From: Bacillota bacterium
GTDB taxonomy: Bacteria; Bacillota; Clostridia; Christensenellales; SZUA-584
NCBI GenBank assembly: GCA_023459495.1
Contig: JAEWTL010000127.1
Span: 1-64,000, forward strand
Direction of reading: 5' to 3'
DNA: 64,000 bases
Shown: positions 17,835-24,842 of the stretch, in pieces
How positions within the stretch are numbered: position 1 is the stretch's first letter
How the letters are laid out: every line of letters starts with the position of its first letter
Position numbers and translations under genes: made by a program
Notes under the pieces: generated by a model
Told to the model about the DNA's origin: nothing
Seen by the model: only the letters and a program-made list of their open reading frames with translations
The model's database searches: none

Positions 17835-18927
17835 CGACCTGAAGTACTTTGAGGAAACACAGAAAGCCGGGGCGCAGGCGGAGCCGCTGGTGACGGTATC
17901 GGCGGCGGAGCTGCAGCGGTCGAACCTGCCGCCGCTGAAGTTCGTCGTGCGCGGGTTGCTGCCGCAGGGCCTCGCCATACTCGCATCCCCGCCCAAGTAC
18001 GGCAAGAGCTGGATGGTGCTGGACTTGGGCCTCTCCGTTGCGGCGGGCAGTCCGTTTTTACGCCACGCCACCGCGCCGGGCGGATGCCTGTATCTCGCGC
18101 TGGAGGACAGTCTGCACCGCCTGAAGGAGCGCATGGACAAGGTGTTGGCGGGCGCTGCCGCGCCGGAGGGCTTCCACTTCTCCACGCACTGCGCCGACCT
18201 TTCCTCCGGGCTCATGGGGCAGCTGGAGGCCCATATCAAAGCGCACCCCAATACCGCGCTGGTCGTCATCGACACGTTCCAGAAGATACGCGGCGCGGCG
18301 GGCGGCAGGGAGACGGCCTACGGCGCGGACTACCGCGAGGTGGGACAGCTGAAGCAGTTTGCCGACCGCTTTGGCCTCTGCCTGCTGCTGGTGCACCACC
18401 TGCGCAAGATGGAGGACGAGGGTGACGTGATGAACCGCATCTCCGGCACCACCGGCATCGCGGGCGCGGCGGATACCCTGCTGGTGCTGTCGCGGCTCTC
18501 GCGCGGCGACGACGACACCACGCTCACCTCCACCGGGCGGGACATCGAAAGCGACGAGACCGTGCTCAGCTTCGACAAGGCCGCCTGTCGCTGGCGCGTG
18601 ATGGGCAACGCACAGGAGCGCGCGGAGCAGGCTGAGCGGGAGCGCTTTGCCGCCGACCCGCTGGTGGTAACGATACGGCAGCTGGTGCGCGAGAACCCGC
18701 TGGGCTACAGCTGCACCGCAAGCGAGCTGATGGTGCTATGCGCGGAGAAGGCGGGCGCGTACCCGGCGGACACCCCCACCACGCTCAGCCGGGCGATACG
18801 CGCTGCCGCGCCCAAGCTGTTTGAATACGACGGCATCATCTGCAAGCCCCCGGCGAAGAACGGGAGCAACGGCGTGCGGAAGCACACCTTTTACAAGGCG
18901 GGCGTGCAGCGCGAACTGGAGCTTTAG
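17815..18927 (+). CDS. RepA-like AAA ATPase / replicative helicase
   Basis: A 370-aa RecA-fold ATPase of the AAA_25/RepA group. The Walker A region is ASPPKYGKSWM, Walker B is TALVVIDTFQKI, and LLLVHHLRKM and SGTTGIAGAADT follow as in plasmid and phage RepA-like helicases. A C-terminal winged-helix-like segment follows from about residue 290. No ATG lies in the frame between the primase and the domain; the TTG at 17815 (LSNYTDDDL) is the most plausible start. It probably works with the overlapping CHC2 protein in replication of a mobile element. No integrase, relaxase or capsid gene is nearby, so the element is a remnant or mobilised in trans. Confidence 0.8.
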   Translation: MSNYTDDDLKYFEETQKAGAQAEPLVTVSAAELQRSNLPPLKFVVRGLLPQGLAILASPPKYGKSWMVLDLGLSVAAGSPFLRHATAPGGCLYLALEDSLHRLKERMDKVLAGAAAPEGFHFSTHCADLSSGLMGQLEAHIKAHPNTALVVIDTFQKIRGAAGGRETAYGADYREVGQLKQFADRFGLCLLLVHHLRKMEDEGDVMNRISGTTGIAGAADTLLVLSRLSRGDDDTTLTSTGRDIESDETVLSFDKAACRWRVMGNAQERAEQAERERFAADPLVVTIRQLVRENPLGYSCTASELMVLCAEKAGAYPADTPTTLSRAIRAAAPKLFEYDGIICKPPAKNGSNGVRKHTFYKAGVQRELEL

Positions 18928-18929
18928 GG

Positions 18930-18980
18930 GTGTATGTAAAACAGCGATACTATGCGATACTATGCGATACTGTGTGATAA
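18930..18980 (-). repeat. 10-bp iteron-like repeat, inverted copy after the helicase gene
   Basis: Directly after the helicase stop lies, read on the minus strand, CAGTATCGCATAG repeated at a 10-bp period (about three copies) and ending in a GTATGT-like tail. It matches, in inverted orientation, the iteron blocks that begin each unit of the array at 20,195-20,945. The 10-bp period equals one DNA turn, as in replication iterons. Confidence 0.65.
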
Positions 18981-19010
18981 AACCGATGCTAATCGGAGAG
19001 GAACCGACTG

Positions 19011-19187
19011 ATGGTGGTGATTAAAAACCTGCCTCAGTTTGGGCAGGTGATGCTGGAGGGCAGTCTGCCGGATGTGATGGTCTGGCTGGATATGCTCCGA
19101 TGGACGGAGGTGCATATAAACGTATACCAGAGGGTGGGTGAGGACGAAGCGAGGGCGAGTGCGGTGTGTGAGGAATTAGAGAGTTAA
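19011..19187 (+). CDS. Small unrecognised protein, 58 aa, element-associated
   Basis: An ATG at 19011 with a GGAGAGGAA ribosome-binding site opens a 58-aa frame starting MVVIKNLPQFGQVMLEG and ending ASAVCEELES. The product is soluble, slightly acidic and not repetitive. It follows the helicase on the same strand with only the iteron block between, so it is probably part of the same replication cassette. No family is recognised. Confidence 0.5.
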   Translation: MVVIKNLPQFGQVMLEGSLPDVMVWLDMLRWTEVHINVYQRVGEDEARASAVCEELES

Positions 19188-19250
19188 TCTTTCAAAAAAA
19201 TATAAAAGAATATGGATGTAAACCTTCCGCTGAAAATAAAAGGACTAGGT

Positions 19251-19565
19251 TTATAATTTAAGCAAAGCTATTATTGAAATGATAATAGCACCCATTGAAA
19301 GAATATAAGAAATTAATAACGGTATCCATCTTCTTAAGGTTATATGTCGATGCATAAGAATATAGGTTACACCGTTATCATTGACTGAGCATTTTACGCC
19401 AATATAATGGGGTGGATTATCATCAGAACTTACTTGTCCTTCATAATCTACATCAACAAGTCCTTTGTCAAGTAATTCTTTGATTTCGCGGTCTTCTGAT
19501 GTCCACTCACTTTTTCTGTTTAGGCTTTTTAGTCGTTTGTAAGACTTCGGATCAAGTTCATTCAT
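19251..19565 (-). CDS. Unrecognised membrane-tethered protein, 104 aa
   Basis: The product has a charged N-terminal half (MNELDPKSYKRLKSLNRKS), a central segment with NPPHYIGVKCSV, and a C-terminal transmembrane helix (WIPLLISYILSMGAIIISI). It therefore looks like a tail-anchored or single-span protein facing the cytoplasm. Base composition is much more AT-rich than the flanking glycogen and BMC genes, which suggests transfer. ATG 19565 has AAGAGGT upstream. It lies divergent from the similarly AT-rich gene at 19,865. No function is assigned. Confidence 0.5.
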   Translation of the reverse strand: MNELDPKSYKRLKSLNRKSEWTSEDREIKELLDKGLVDVDYEGQVSSDDNPPHYIGVKCSVNDNGVTYILMHRHITLRRWIPLLISYILSMGAIIISIIALLKL

Positions 19566-19864
19566 AACAACCTCTTAGTAATTGTTTTAAATAGCCCCGA
19601 AGGGCTGCCCACTACCTCCGATGTACAAACACCGTACCATTGGAACGATGATGAGCATGTACATAGACGGATCTCTCCATAGGCAAATTACCTCCATATT
19701 AGTATGCATTTACACGCACCTTGTCACGCGCGGCAAGCTTACATTATATGGATTAATCTACTTTATGCTCTCTGCCCTTCGGATAGTATTATATATTAAC
19801 ATATTGTGCAACTTTTTTCAACAAAATATGATATAATATGTATTATTTTGTTTGGAGTTAAAAA
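19566..19864. other. AT-rich gap between two divergent small genes
   Basis: About 300 bp without a supported gene. A TATAAT box at 19,832-19,837 sits 28 bp before the ATG at 19,865 and probably belongs to its promoter; the matching -35 is poor. A 71-residue plus-strand ORF at 19,621 lacks a ribosome-binding site and is not accepted. Confidence 0.45.
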
Positions 19865-20173
19865 ATGAAATTTAAAAAGCTATATGAGCAAAATACAGAG
19901 AAGATAAAACACGCAAATCACTTTTGGGAATTTATTTATACATTCTTTAAGACGTTTAATTACATAATAAGTGATATTGACATTAAAGTTAGCGAAGACG
20001 AAGCTGAGAGACATTTTAAGATATTCTTCATAAGCGGTTTTGGAAGACCAAATAGAGGTTGTCAAGTAGAATACGATGGTTTTGAACAAATATTTAAATA
20101 TCAGCTGACCGATTGCGAAGGGTTTGATTTAGTATTTAAGCGTGAGGTAAATTTTATTAAACAAAATATCTGA
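19865..20173 (+). CDS. Unrecognised AT-rich small protein, 102 aa
   Basis: ATG 19865 is preceded by TTTGGAG at 7-nt spacing and a TATAAT box, so expression is plausible. The product (MKFKKLYEQNTEKIKHANHF at the start) is rich in Lys, Phe and Ile, with a middle segment SEDEAERHFKIFFISGFG. It has no signal peptide or transmembrane helix. Codon use is strongly AT-biased compared with neighbours. It ends 20 bp before the repeat array. No family is recognised; a role in the element, such as regulation or immunity, would be a guess. Confidence 0.5.
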   Translation: MKFKKLYEQNTEKIKHANHFWEFIYTFFKTFNYIISDIDIKVSEDEAERHFKIFFISGFGRPNRGCQVEYDGFEQIFKYQLTDCEGFDLVFKREVNFIKQNI

Positions 20174-20194
20174 TAAACCGTAGTTAACGCCACT

Positions 20195-20945
20195 CCCAGT
20201 ATCGCAAAGCATCAATAATTCACATATACCCCCTCGTCCGCCACCGACACATGGCCGCAGACAAGCCTCCCTTGCTAAAGGGAGGGGGACCGCGTAGCGG
20301 TGGAGGGATTCAATCGGCAGGCTGTAAAGTTGAGGCAGGCGCGGACACGAATCCCCCACCCGGCTTACGCCGGGAGCCCCCTTTGACAAGGGGGCCTTTT
20401 GGCTGTCCAGTATCGCATAGTATCGCATAGTATCGCATAGTATCGGTGATTCACATATACCCTCTCTCTCAAGACATGGCCGCACATCACAATTCGTAGG
20501 GGACGGACTCCTGTACGTCCCGTCGTCGGGCGGTCAGGGATGCCCGCCCCTACTATGTCACATCCGGATATCGCATAGTATCGGTGATTTACACACACCT
20601 CTGTCCGCCGCCGACACATAGCCGCAGACAAGCCTTCCCCTTGGGGAAGGTGGCACGGCGCAGCCGTGACGGATGAGGGTTAGCAAAAGCCGTCACTATC
20701 ACCACCCTCATCAGTCCGCTTCGCGGACAGCTTCCCCCAAGGGAAGCCTTACCGTGTTCCCAGTATCGCAAAGTATCGCATAGTATCGGTGATTTACACA
20801 TACCTTTTTCCGCTACAAGACATGCCCGCACATCACAATTCGTAGGGGACGGACTCCTGTACGTCCCGTCGTCGGGCGATCACCACCCCAAAAAGCCTTC
20901 GTCTTTTCGGGGACCCCGGGCGGTCAGGGATGCCCGCCCCTACAG
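20195..20945. repeat. Modular repeat array: four iteron-led units with palindromic cores
   Basis: Four head-to-tail units begin at about 20,195, 20,407, 20,567 and 20,759. Each opens with CAGTATCGCA(A/T)AG iterons (10-bp period, one to three copies), then a (T)CGGTGATTYACACATAYACC-like stretch that is diverged in unit 1, then a linker, then a palindromic core. Units 1 and 3 share the linker CCGACACAT.GCCGCAGACA and an AAGCCTYCC...inverted core. Units 2 and 4 share GACATG.CCGCACATCACAAT and a GTAGGGG...CCCCTAC core. The array is thus two copies of a roughly 375-bp A-B dimer. Unit 4's core carries about 45 extra bp compared with unit 2. ORFs read across it are not accepted as genes. Confidence 0.75.
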
Positions 20946-20982
20946 GTAAAAACAAAAACACCGGCTGTCTCACCGGTGTTTG
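20946..20982 (-). terminator. Terminator of the BMC operon
   Basis: On the minus strand AACACCGG TGAGACAG CCGGTGTT followed by TTTGTTTTTA is a textbook Rho-independent terminator, 24 bp beyond the deoC stop at 21006. Confidence 0.9.
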
Positions 20983-21005
20983 GTTGTTTTCGATATGTGC
21001 TGCCC

Positions 21006-21734
21006 TCAGCCTTCCGTCACAATCTTGACCGAAGCGCTGCAGCCCATGCGGTTCGCGCCGGAGTCCAGAATGGTGTTGGCCGTGGCCGCGTCCTTGATGC
21101 CGCCGTCGATCTTGATGCCGATCTTGGGGCCGATGATGGAGCGCACGAACTGCACGTCCTCCACCACCGCCTTCTTGCCGGTCAGCGCGTTGGAAATCTT
21201 CACGAAGTCCACGCCGCACTGTGCGGCAATTTCCAGCACGCGCTTCTTCTCGTCGTCCGTGTAGAGCCCCTGCTCGTAGATGGCCTTGATCTTCGCGCGG
21301 CCTGCCGCTATGGAAACCATCTCCGCGAGGTCCTTTTTGACGAACTCGAAGTCGCCGGTCTTGGCCGCCACGATCATCATGGCCGCGTCGATCTCGGTCG
21401 CGCCATTGCGTATCGCTTCCCTGATCTCCGCGCACTTGGCACTGGTGGACGCCGCGCCGTGCGGAAAGCCCGCCACGGTGCATACCGCAACGCCCGTTCC
21501 GCGCAGCTGGTCCGCCGCCATCGCCACATAGTAGGGCGAGACGCAGACGTTGGCAAAGCTGTACTGCCTGGCCTCCGCGCAGCCCTTGCGGATGGTATCC
21601 GCGGAAGTGTCGGGGTTGAGCAGCGAATGCTCGATTGCCGCCGCCAGCTCCGCGGGCGTACGCCCGGCTTTCATCGACGCCAAACGCGCCATGGTCTCCT
21701 CCGTCACGCGGGCGATGATCTTTTCAATATCCAT
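21006..21734 (-). CDS. Divergent deoxyribose-phosphate aldolase (DeoC-like), encapsulated
   Basis: A 242-aa class I aldolase of the DeoC family. The Schiff-base lysine is in VDFVKIS (K179), the second active-site lysine in GIKIDGG (K208) and the acid in TEID (D116). The family's IDHT, ETGLLT and KTSTG motifs read EHS, EQGLYT and KISNA, so it has diverged from canonical DeoC. The first 20 residues (MDIEKIIARVTEE) form an amphipathic helix and short linker like BMC encapsulation peptides; the other DeoC here shares the MDIEKI start. Canonical DeoC splits 2-deoxyribose-5-phosphate to acetaldehyde and glyceraldehyde-3-phosphate. It is the last gene of the shell operon. Substrate may differ. Confidence 0.87.
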   Translation of the reverse strand: MDIEKIIARVTEETMARLASMKAGRTPAELAAAIEHSLLNPDTSADTIRKGCAEARQYSFANVCVSPYYVAMAADQLRGTGVAVCTVAGFPHGAASTSAKCAEIREAIRNGATEIDAAMMIVAAKTGDFEFVKKDLAEMVSIAAGRAKIKAIYEQGLYTDDEKKRVLEIAAQCGVDFVKISNALTGKKAVVEDVQFVRSIIGPKIGIKIDGGIKDAATANTILDSGANRMGCSASVKIVTEG

Positions 21735-21761
21735 GTTATACCTGCCTTATCTCCGTCAGCC

Positions 21762-22052
21762 CTACGATACGGGCATGACCTTTCCGTCCACCGCAACGTG
21801 GTCGATGACGCCGCATATCGTCCAGTCCGCGATGAGGTCGTCATCGTTAAAGAACATCTTGGTTGCGCCGCCATCCACGTTGACCAGCACGATATCGCCC
21901 GTCCCCGAATGAGCGCAATCAAAAGCGATCTCCCGTGGGCCCAAAGGCGCGCCCGAGAGGTCGATAAACTCAATGATCATCAGCTTATGACCATTGAACT
22001 TGTAGTCTTTCACCGTGGATACGACGTTGCCGACTACCCTTGCAATCTTCAA
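21762..22052 (-). CDS. BMC vertex protein (EutN/CcmL family), 96 aa
   Basis: A BMC-P pentamer subunit that caps vertices of the icosahedral shell. The N-terminus MKIARVVGNVVSTVKDYKF is the family signature, and GHKLMIIEFIDLSG, a GTGDIVLV turn and a C-terminal IDHVAVDGK follow. Length is normal for the family. It is one of three BMC-P genes in this operon; the three are clearly different in sequence, so they may occupy distinct vertices. It lies between the divergent deoC and a BMC-H gene with gaps of 27 and 12 bp. Confidence 0.93.
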   Translation of the reverse strand: MKIARVVGNVVSTVKDYKFNGHKLMIIEFIDLSGAPLGPREIAFDCAHSGTGDIVLVNVDGGATKMFFNDDDLIADWTICGVIDHVAVDGKVMPVS

Positions 22053-22064
22053 GACGCCACCCGC

Positions 22065-22340
22065 TTACTTGCCGGGCAGTATGGCTTCCACTTCGTCGTG
22101 CGGACGGGGAATGACGTGTACGCTGAACAGCTCGCCGACGCGCTTTGCAGCCGCCGCGCCCGCTTCCACCGACGCCTTGACCGCACCGACGTCGCCGCGC
22201 ACCATCACTGTCACGAGCCCGGAGCCGATCTTTTCCTTGCCGATCAGCGTTACGTTGGCCGCTTTGACCATCGCGTCCGCCGCTTCGATTGCGCCTACGA
22301 GACCCTTCGTCTCAACCATTCCCAATGCCTGCTTTTCCAT
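22065..22340 (-). CDS. BMC shell hexamer protein (PduA/EutM type), 91 aa
   Basis: A single-domain BMC-H protein forming hexagonal shell tiles. It begins ALGMVETKGLVGAIEAADAM and has the pore segment KIGSGLVTVMVRGDVGAVKA, almost as in PduA. The small Gly-Ser-Gly pore fits passage of small polar metabolites. It is very close to the BMC-H at 22,631 and to the one at 30,596; residues 1-80 differ at only a few positions. It follows a BMC-P gene in the shell operon. Confidence 0.95.
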   Translation of the reverse strand: MEKQALGMVETKGLVGAIEAADAMVKAANVTLIGKEKIGSGLVTVMVRGDVGAVKASVEAGAAAAKRVGELFSVHVIPRPHDEVEAILPGK

Positions 22341-22361
22341 GTTAACTCCCCTTTCAGTTGC

Positions 22362-22628
22362 CTATAAGTTTTCGTTGTATTCGTCGATGAACCCGACGAT
22401 CGCCGCATCCGCGGGCACAAGGCCCTTGCGAAAGATGAGGCTGGCCTCCTTGGAACCGATCATATACACATAATCGCCGCTGCCCGCCTGGCGCGTCTGG
22501 TCCGCTGCGACAATCGTTTTGCCGGGCTTGCCGTTTTCAATCGTCTGCACGAGCAGCAGTTTGATACCGGTCAGCCCTTCGTCCTTCACCGTGGATACGA
22601 CGGAGCCGACCACTTTGCCGGTATACAT
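22362..22628 (-). CDS. BMC vertex protein (EutN/CcmL family), 88 aa
   Basis: A second BMC-P subunit: MYTGKVVGSVVSTVKDEGL, then GIKLLLVQTIENGKPGK, a GSGDYVYMIGSKEAS turn and a C-terminal AAIVGFIDEYNENL. It is the shortest of the three vertex proteins here and closest to typical EutN/PduN length. It lies 2 bp after the BMC-H gene upstream of it, so the two are tightly coupled. Confidence 0.93.
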   Translation of the reverse strand: MYTGKVVGSVVSTVKDEGLTGIKLLLVQTIENGKPGKTIVAADQTRQAGSGDYVYMIGSKEASLIFRKGLVPADAAIVGFIDEYNENL

Positions 22629-22630
22629 GC

Positions 22631-22930
22631 TTACTTCGCGGGTTTCGCGGGCTTGTTATCCGCAGGCAGTATGGACTCCACGTCCTCATGCGGATGCGGG
22701 ATCACGTGTACGCTGTACAGCTCGCCGACGCGCTTTGCAGCCGCCGCGCCCGCTTCCACTGCCGCCTTAACCGCGCCAACGTCGCCGCGCACCATCACGG
22801 TCACGAGTCCGGAGCCGATCTTCTCCTTGCCCATCAGCGTCACGTTGGCCGCTTTGACCATGGCATCCGCCGCCTCGATCGCGCCCACAAGGCCCTTCGT
22901 CTCGACCATTCCCAGAGCTTCCTTTGCCAT
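22631..22930 (-). CDS. BMC shell hexamer protein (PduA/EutM type), 99 aa
   Basis: A BMC-H protein nearly identical to the other two over the core (ALGMVETKGL, KIGSGLVTVMVRGD), with a short Lys/Pro/Ala tail (NKPAKPAK) that the others lack. Such tails usually sit on one face of the hexamer and may modulate assembly or contacts. It lies directly downstream of the BMC-T gene. Confidence 0.95.
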   Translation of the reverse strand: MAKEALGMVETKGLVGAIEAADAMVKAANVTLMGKEKIGSGLVTVMVRGDVGAVKAAVEAGAAAAKRVGELYSVHVIPHPHEDVESILPADNKPAKPAK

Positions 22931-22962
22931 CTTGGTTCTCCTTCCTGTTTATCCGGCTAAAT

Positions 22963-23508
22963 TTACAATACTGCCTTCAATATATCAGGGTGCGGGGACG
23001 GAATCACGACCGTCCTCGCCACCATACCCTGCGCATCCTCGACCTTCGAAGCCGCGTCCATGGAGAAGCGCACCGCCGCAACCTCCCCGGTAAGCACCAC
23101 AAAGCTCTTGCCGCCAAGACCTCTCCCCAACCGTACTTCGATGAGGGTCACGTCCGCCGCTTTGACCGCCGTATCGGCGCATACCACCGCAGACGCGAGC
23201 GAGTAGCTCTCCAATATGCCGAGCGCATCGGGCTTGCCAATGTCGGTGGCGGCGCACATCGCGCTGATCACCTGCTCGCTTACATTGGGGATCACGATGC
23301 TGTCCACCAGCGCCCAGTCCGCGACCGCTCTGCCTGCCTCGACCGACGACTTCACTGCCGCCACGTCGCCCGAGACGATCACGATGTATTTGCCCGCGCA
23401 GACCGCCTGCGCGGAGACCAGCGATACCGAAGCGGCTTTGAGCATTGCGTCGCCCGCCTCGATTCCTGCCGGTATGGAATTGGTTTCAATCATTCCCAGC
23501 GCGTTCAC
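22963..23508 (-). CDS. BMC-T shell trimer, PduT-like with Fe-S pore cysteine
   Basis: A 181-aa tandem BMC-domain protein; trimers mimic hexamers. Two BMC domains are visible: MNALGMIETNSIPAGIEAGD and DALGILESYSLASAVVCAD. It follows PduT closely, and the residue equivalent to PduT Cys38, which holds a [4Fe-4S] cluster in the trimer pore, is present (AVCAGKY, Cys37). In Pdu systems PduT partners PduS, and a PduS-like gene lies immediately upstream here. It is therefore a likely electron conduit through the shell. Confidence 0.92.
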   Translation of the reverse strand: MNALGMIETNSIPAGIEAGDAMLKAASVSLVSAQAVCAGKYIVIVSGDVAAVKSSVEAGRAVADWALVDSIVIPNVSEQVISAMCAATDIGKPDALGILESYSLASAVVCADTAVKAADVTLIEVRLGRGLGGKSFVVLTGEVAAVRFSMDAASKVEDAQGMVARTVVIPSPHPDILKAVL

Positions 23509-23519
23509 TGTTTTCTCCT

Positions 23520-24833
23520 TTACGCCTGAATCTCGATATACTGTTCCGTTACAGCGCTCACCGTGCCGTCGATGCTGGCATGCAGCTTTGCGCCCAGCTT
23601 ACCCTCCGGAATATCAGCGATGAGCTGACCCTTCTTCACCGTTTCGCCCGGCCTGACGACCGGTACGGACGGCGCCCCGATGTGCATTCTCAGCGGCAGC
23701 CTTACCACTGCTACACGCATTGCGCGCTCTGCCAGCGGCGCATCCATGTCAAACTGGGTGATGCCCATGCGCGCCATCAGCCGCCCTGTGGGCACTTTGA
23801 GAAAGTTCGGTGCGACGTTGCCTTTCACCTGTTTAACGGGCTTATACCCAGCGGTTGATAATTCCTGCTTAAAGCGCGTCATCATGCGGCTGGGACGCAG
23901 GCCGAAGTTGCACGCGTAGTAGGTGCAAAGCCCGCAGTCGCAGCAGGAAAACACGCCGTTCGGGTCGCCCAGCAGCGAGCCCTTGCCCACGGACGCGGCC
24001 CGCATCGCCTTGTGCGGCTCCACGCTGAGGCCAAGCATGTTGCGTGGACACATCTGCGTACACAGGTTGCACTGGCAGCACGCCGCCTTGGCGAGTTTCA
24101 AATCGGCTTCGTCGCTGCCCGTCTTCTGCCGGATCAGCGGATGGTCGGCCTTCAGCACGATCACGCCGCCGGTGGTTTTGGTCACCGGTTCGCTGAAGTC
24201 TTTGGAAAGCCTGCCGGTTGCCGGGCCGCCCACGATGAGCGTATAGCCCTCAGTGCTTGTCGGTCCGCCCGCAGCCACGATCAGCGCGCCCAAGGGCGTG
24301 CCAAGCGGGGCATTAAATGTGGTGGGACGCTCCACGTCGCCCCCCACTGTCACCAGCCGTTCCGTCACCGGCTGGCCATCCAGCGCATCCGCGATCTGCG
24401 CAAGCGTGGTCACGTTGCAGACTACCGCGCCCACGTCGAGCGGAATGCCGCCCGTGGGTACGACCTTGCCGGTCACCTCATATACGATCTGCTGCTCGTC
24501 GCCCGCCGGGTAGAAGTTCTCCAGCGGATAAACGCGCACGTTGCTCTTCCCCTGTATCGCCCGTTCCAGCGAGGCGATCGCGCCGTGGTTCTTCTCCTTC
24601 ACGCACAGCACGCCTTCCTTGGCGCCCACAGCCTCCATCATGGCTATAAGGCCCCGCACGATGCGCTCCGGCTCGCGCTGCATGAGTATCTTGTCGACGC
24701 GCAGCAACGGTTCGCACTCCGCACCATTGGCGAGCACGATGTCCGCTTTGCCCGTTGCTTTCACATGTGTCGGGAAACCCGCTCCGCCCGCGCCCACGAC
24801 GCCCGCTTCACGGATCACTTCTGCCACGTTCAT
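23520..24833 (-). CDS. PduS/RnfC-like Fe-S flavoprotein of the BMC
   Basis: A 437-aa protein of the PduS family. An N-terminal RnfC-type nucleotide-binding segment (GVVGAGGAGFPTHVK) precedes an SLBB-like region and two Fe-S motifs (CCQCNLCTQMCP and CCDCGLCTYYAC). The C-terminal part resembles a lipoyl/barrel-sandwich domain (VRPGETVKKGQLIADIPEG). PduS transfers electrons from NADH through FMN and [4Fe-4S] clusters. In Pdu it serves cobalamin reduction, but no B12 enzyme is encoded here. A role in reoxidising NADH and exporting electrons via the neighbouring PduT-like pore is the more natural reading. Confidence 0.9.
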   Translation of the reverse strand: MNVAEVIREAGVVGAGGAGFPTHVKATGKADIVLANGAECEPLLRVDKILMQREPERIVRGLIAMMEAVGAKEGVLCVKEKNHGAIASLERAIQGKSNVRVYPLENFYPAGDEQQIVYEVTGKVVPTGGIPLDVGAVVCNVTTLAQIADALDGQPVTERLVTVGGDVERPTTFNAPLGTPLGALIVAAGGPTSTEGYTLIVGGPATGRLSKDFSEPVTKTTGGVIVLKADHPLIRQKTGSDEADLKLAKAACCQCNLCTQMCPRNMLGLSVEPHKAMRAASVGKGSLLGDPNGVFSCCDCGLCTYYACNFGLRPSRMMTRFKQELSTAGYKPVKQVKGNVAPNFLKVPTGRLMARMGITQFDMDAPLAERAMRVAVVRLPLRMHIGAPSVPVVRPGETVKKGQLIADIPEGKLGAKLHASIDGTVSAVTEQYIEIQA

Positions 24834-24842
24834 CTCAATCCC

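Noticed and set aside
19621..19836. 71-codon plus-strand frame between the two AT-rich genes
   Set aside because: No ribosome-binding site, and it overlaps the promoter of the gene at 19,865; AT-rich DNA gives hydrophobic frames by chance.
20129..20831. Several minus-strand frames across the repeat array containing CDTMRY-like peptides
   Set aside because: The shared peptide is simply the translated 10-bp iteron; frames have no start signals and follow the repeats.
20195..20945. Resemblance of the repeat array to a CRISPR
   Set aside because: Units are about 160-210 bp, cores are palindromic and of two recurring types, and no cas gene is near.
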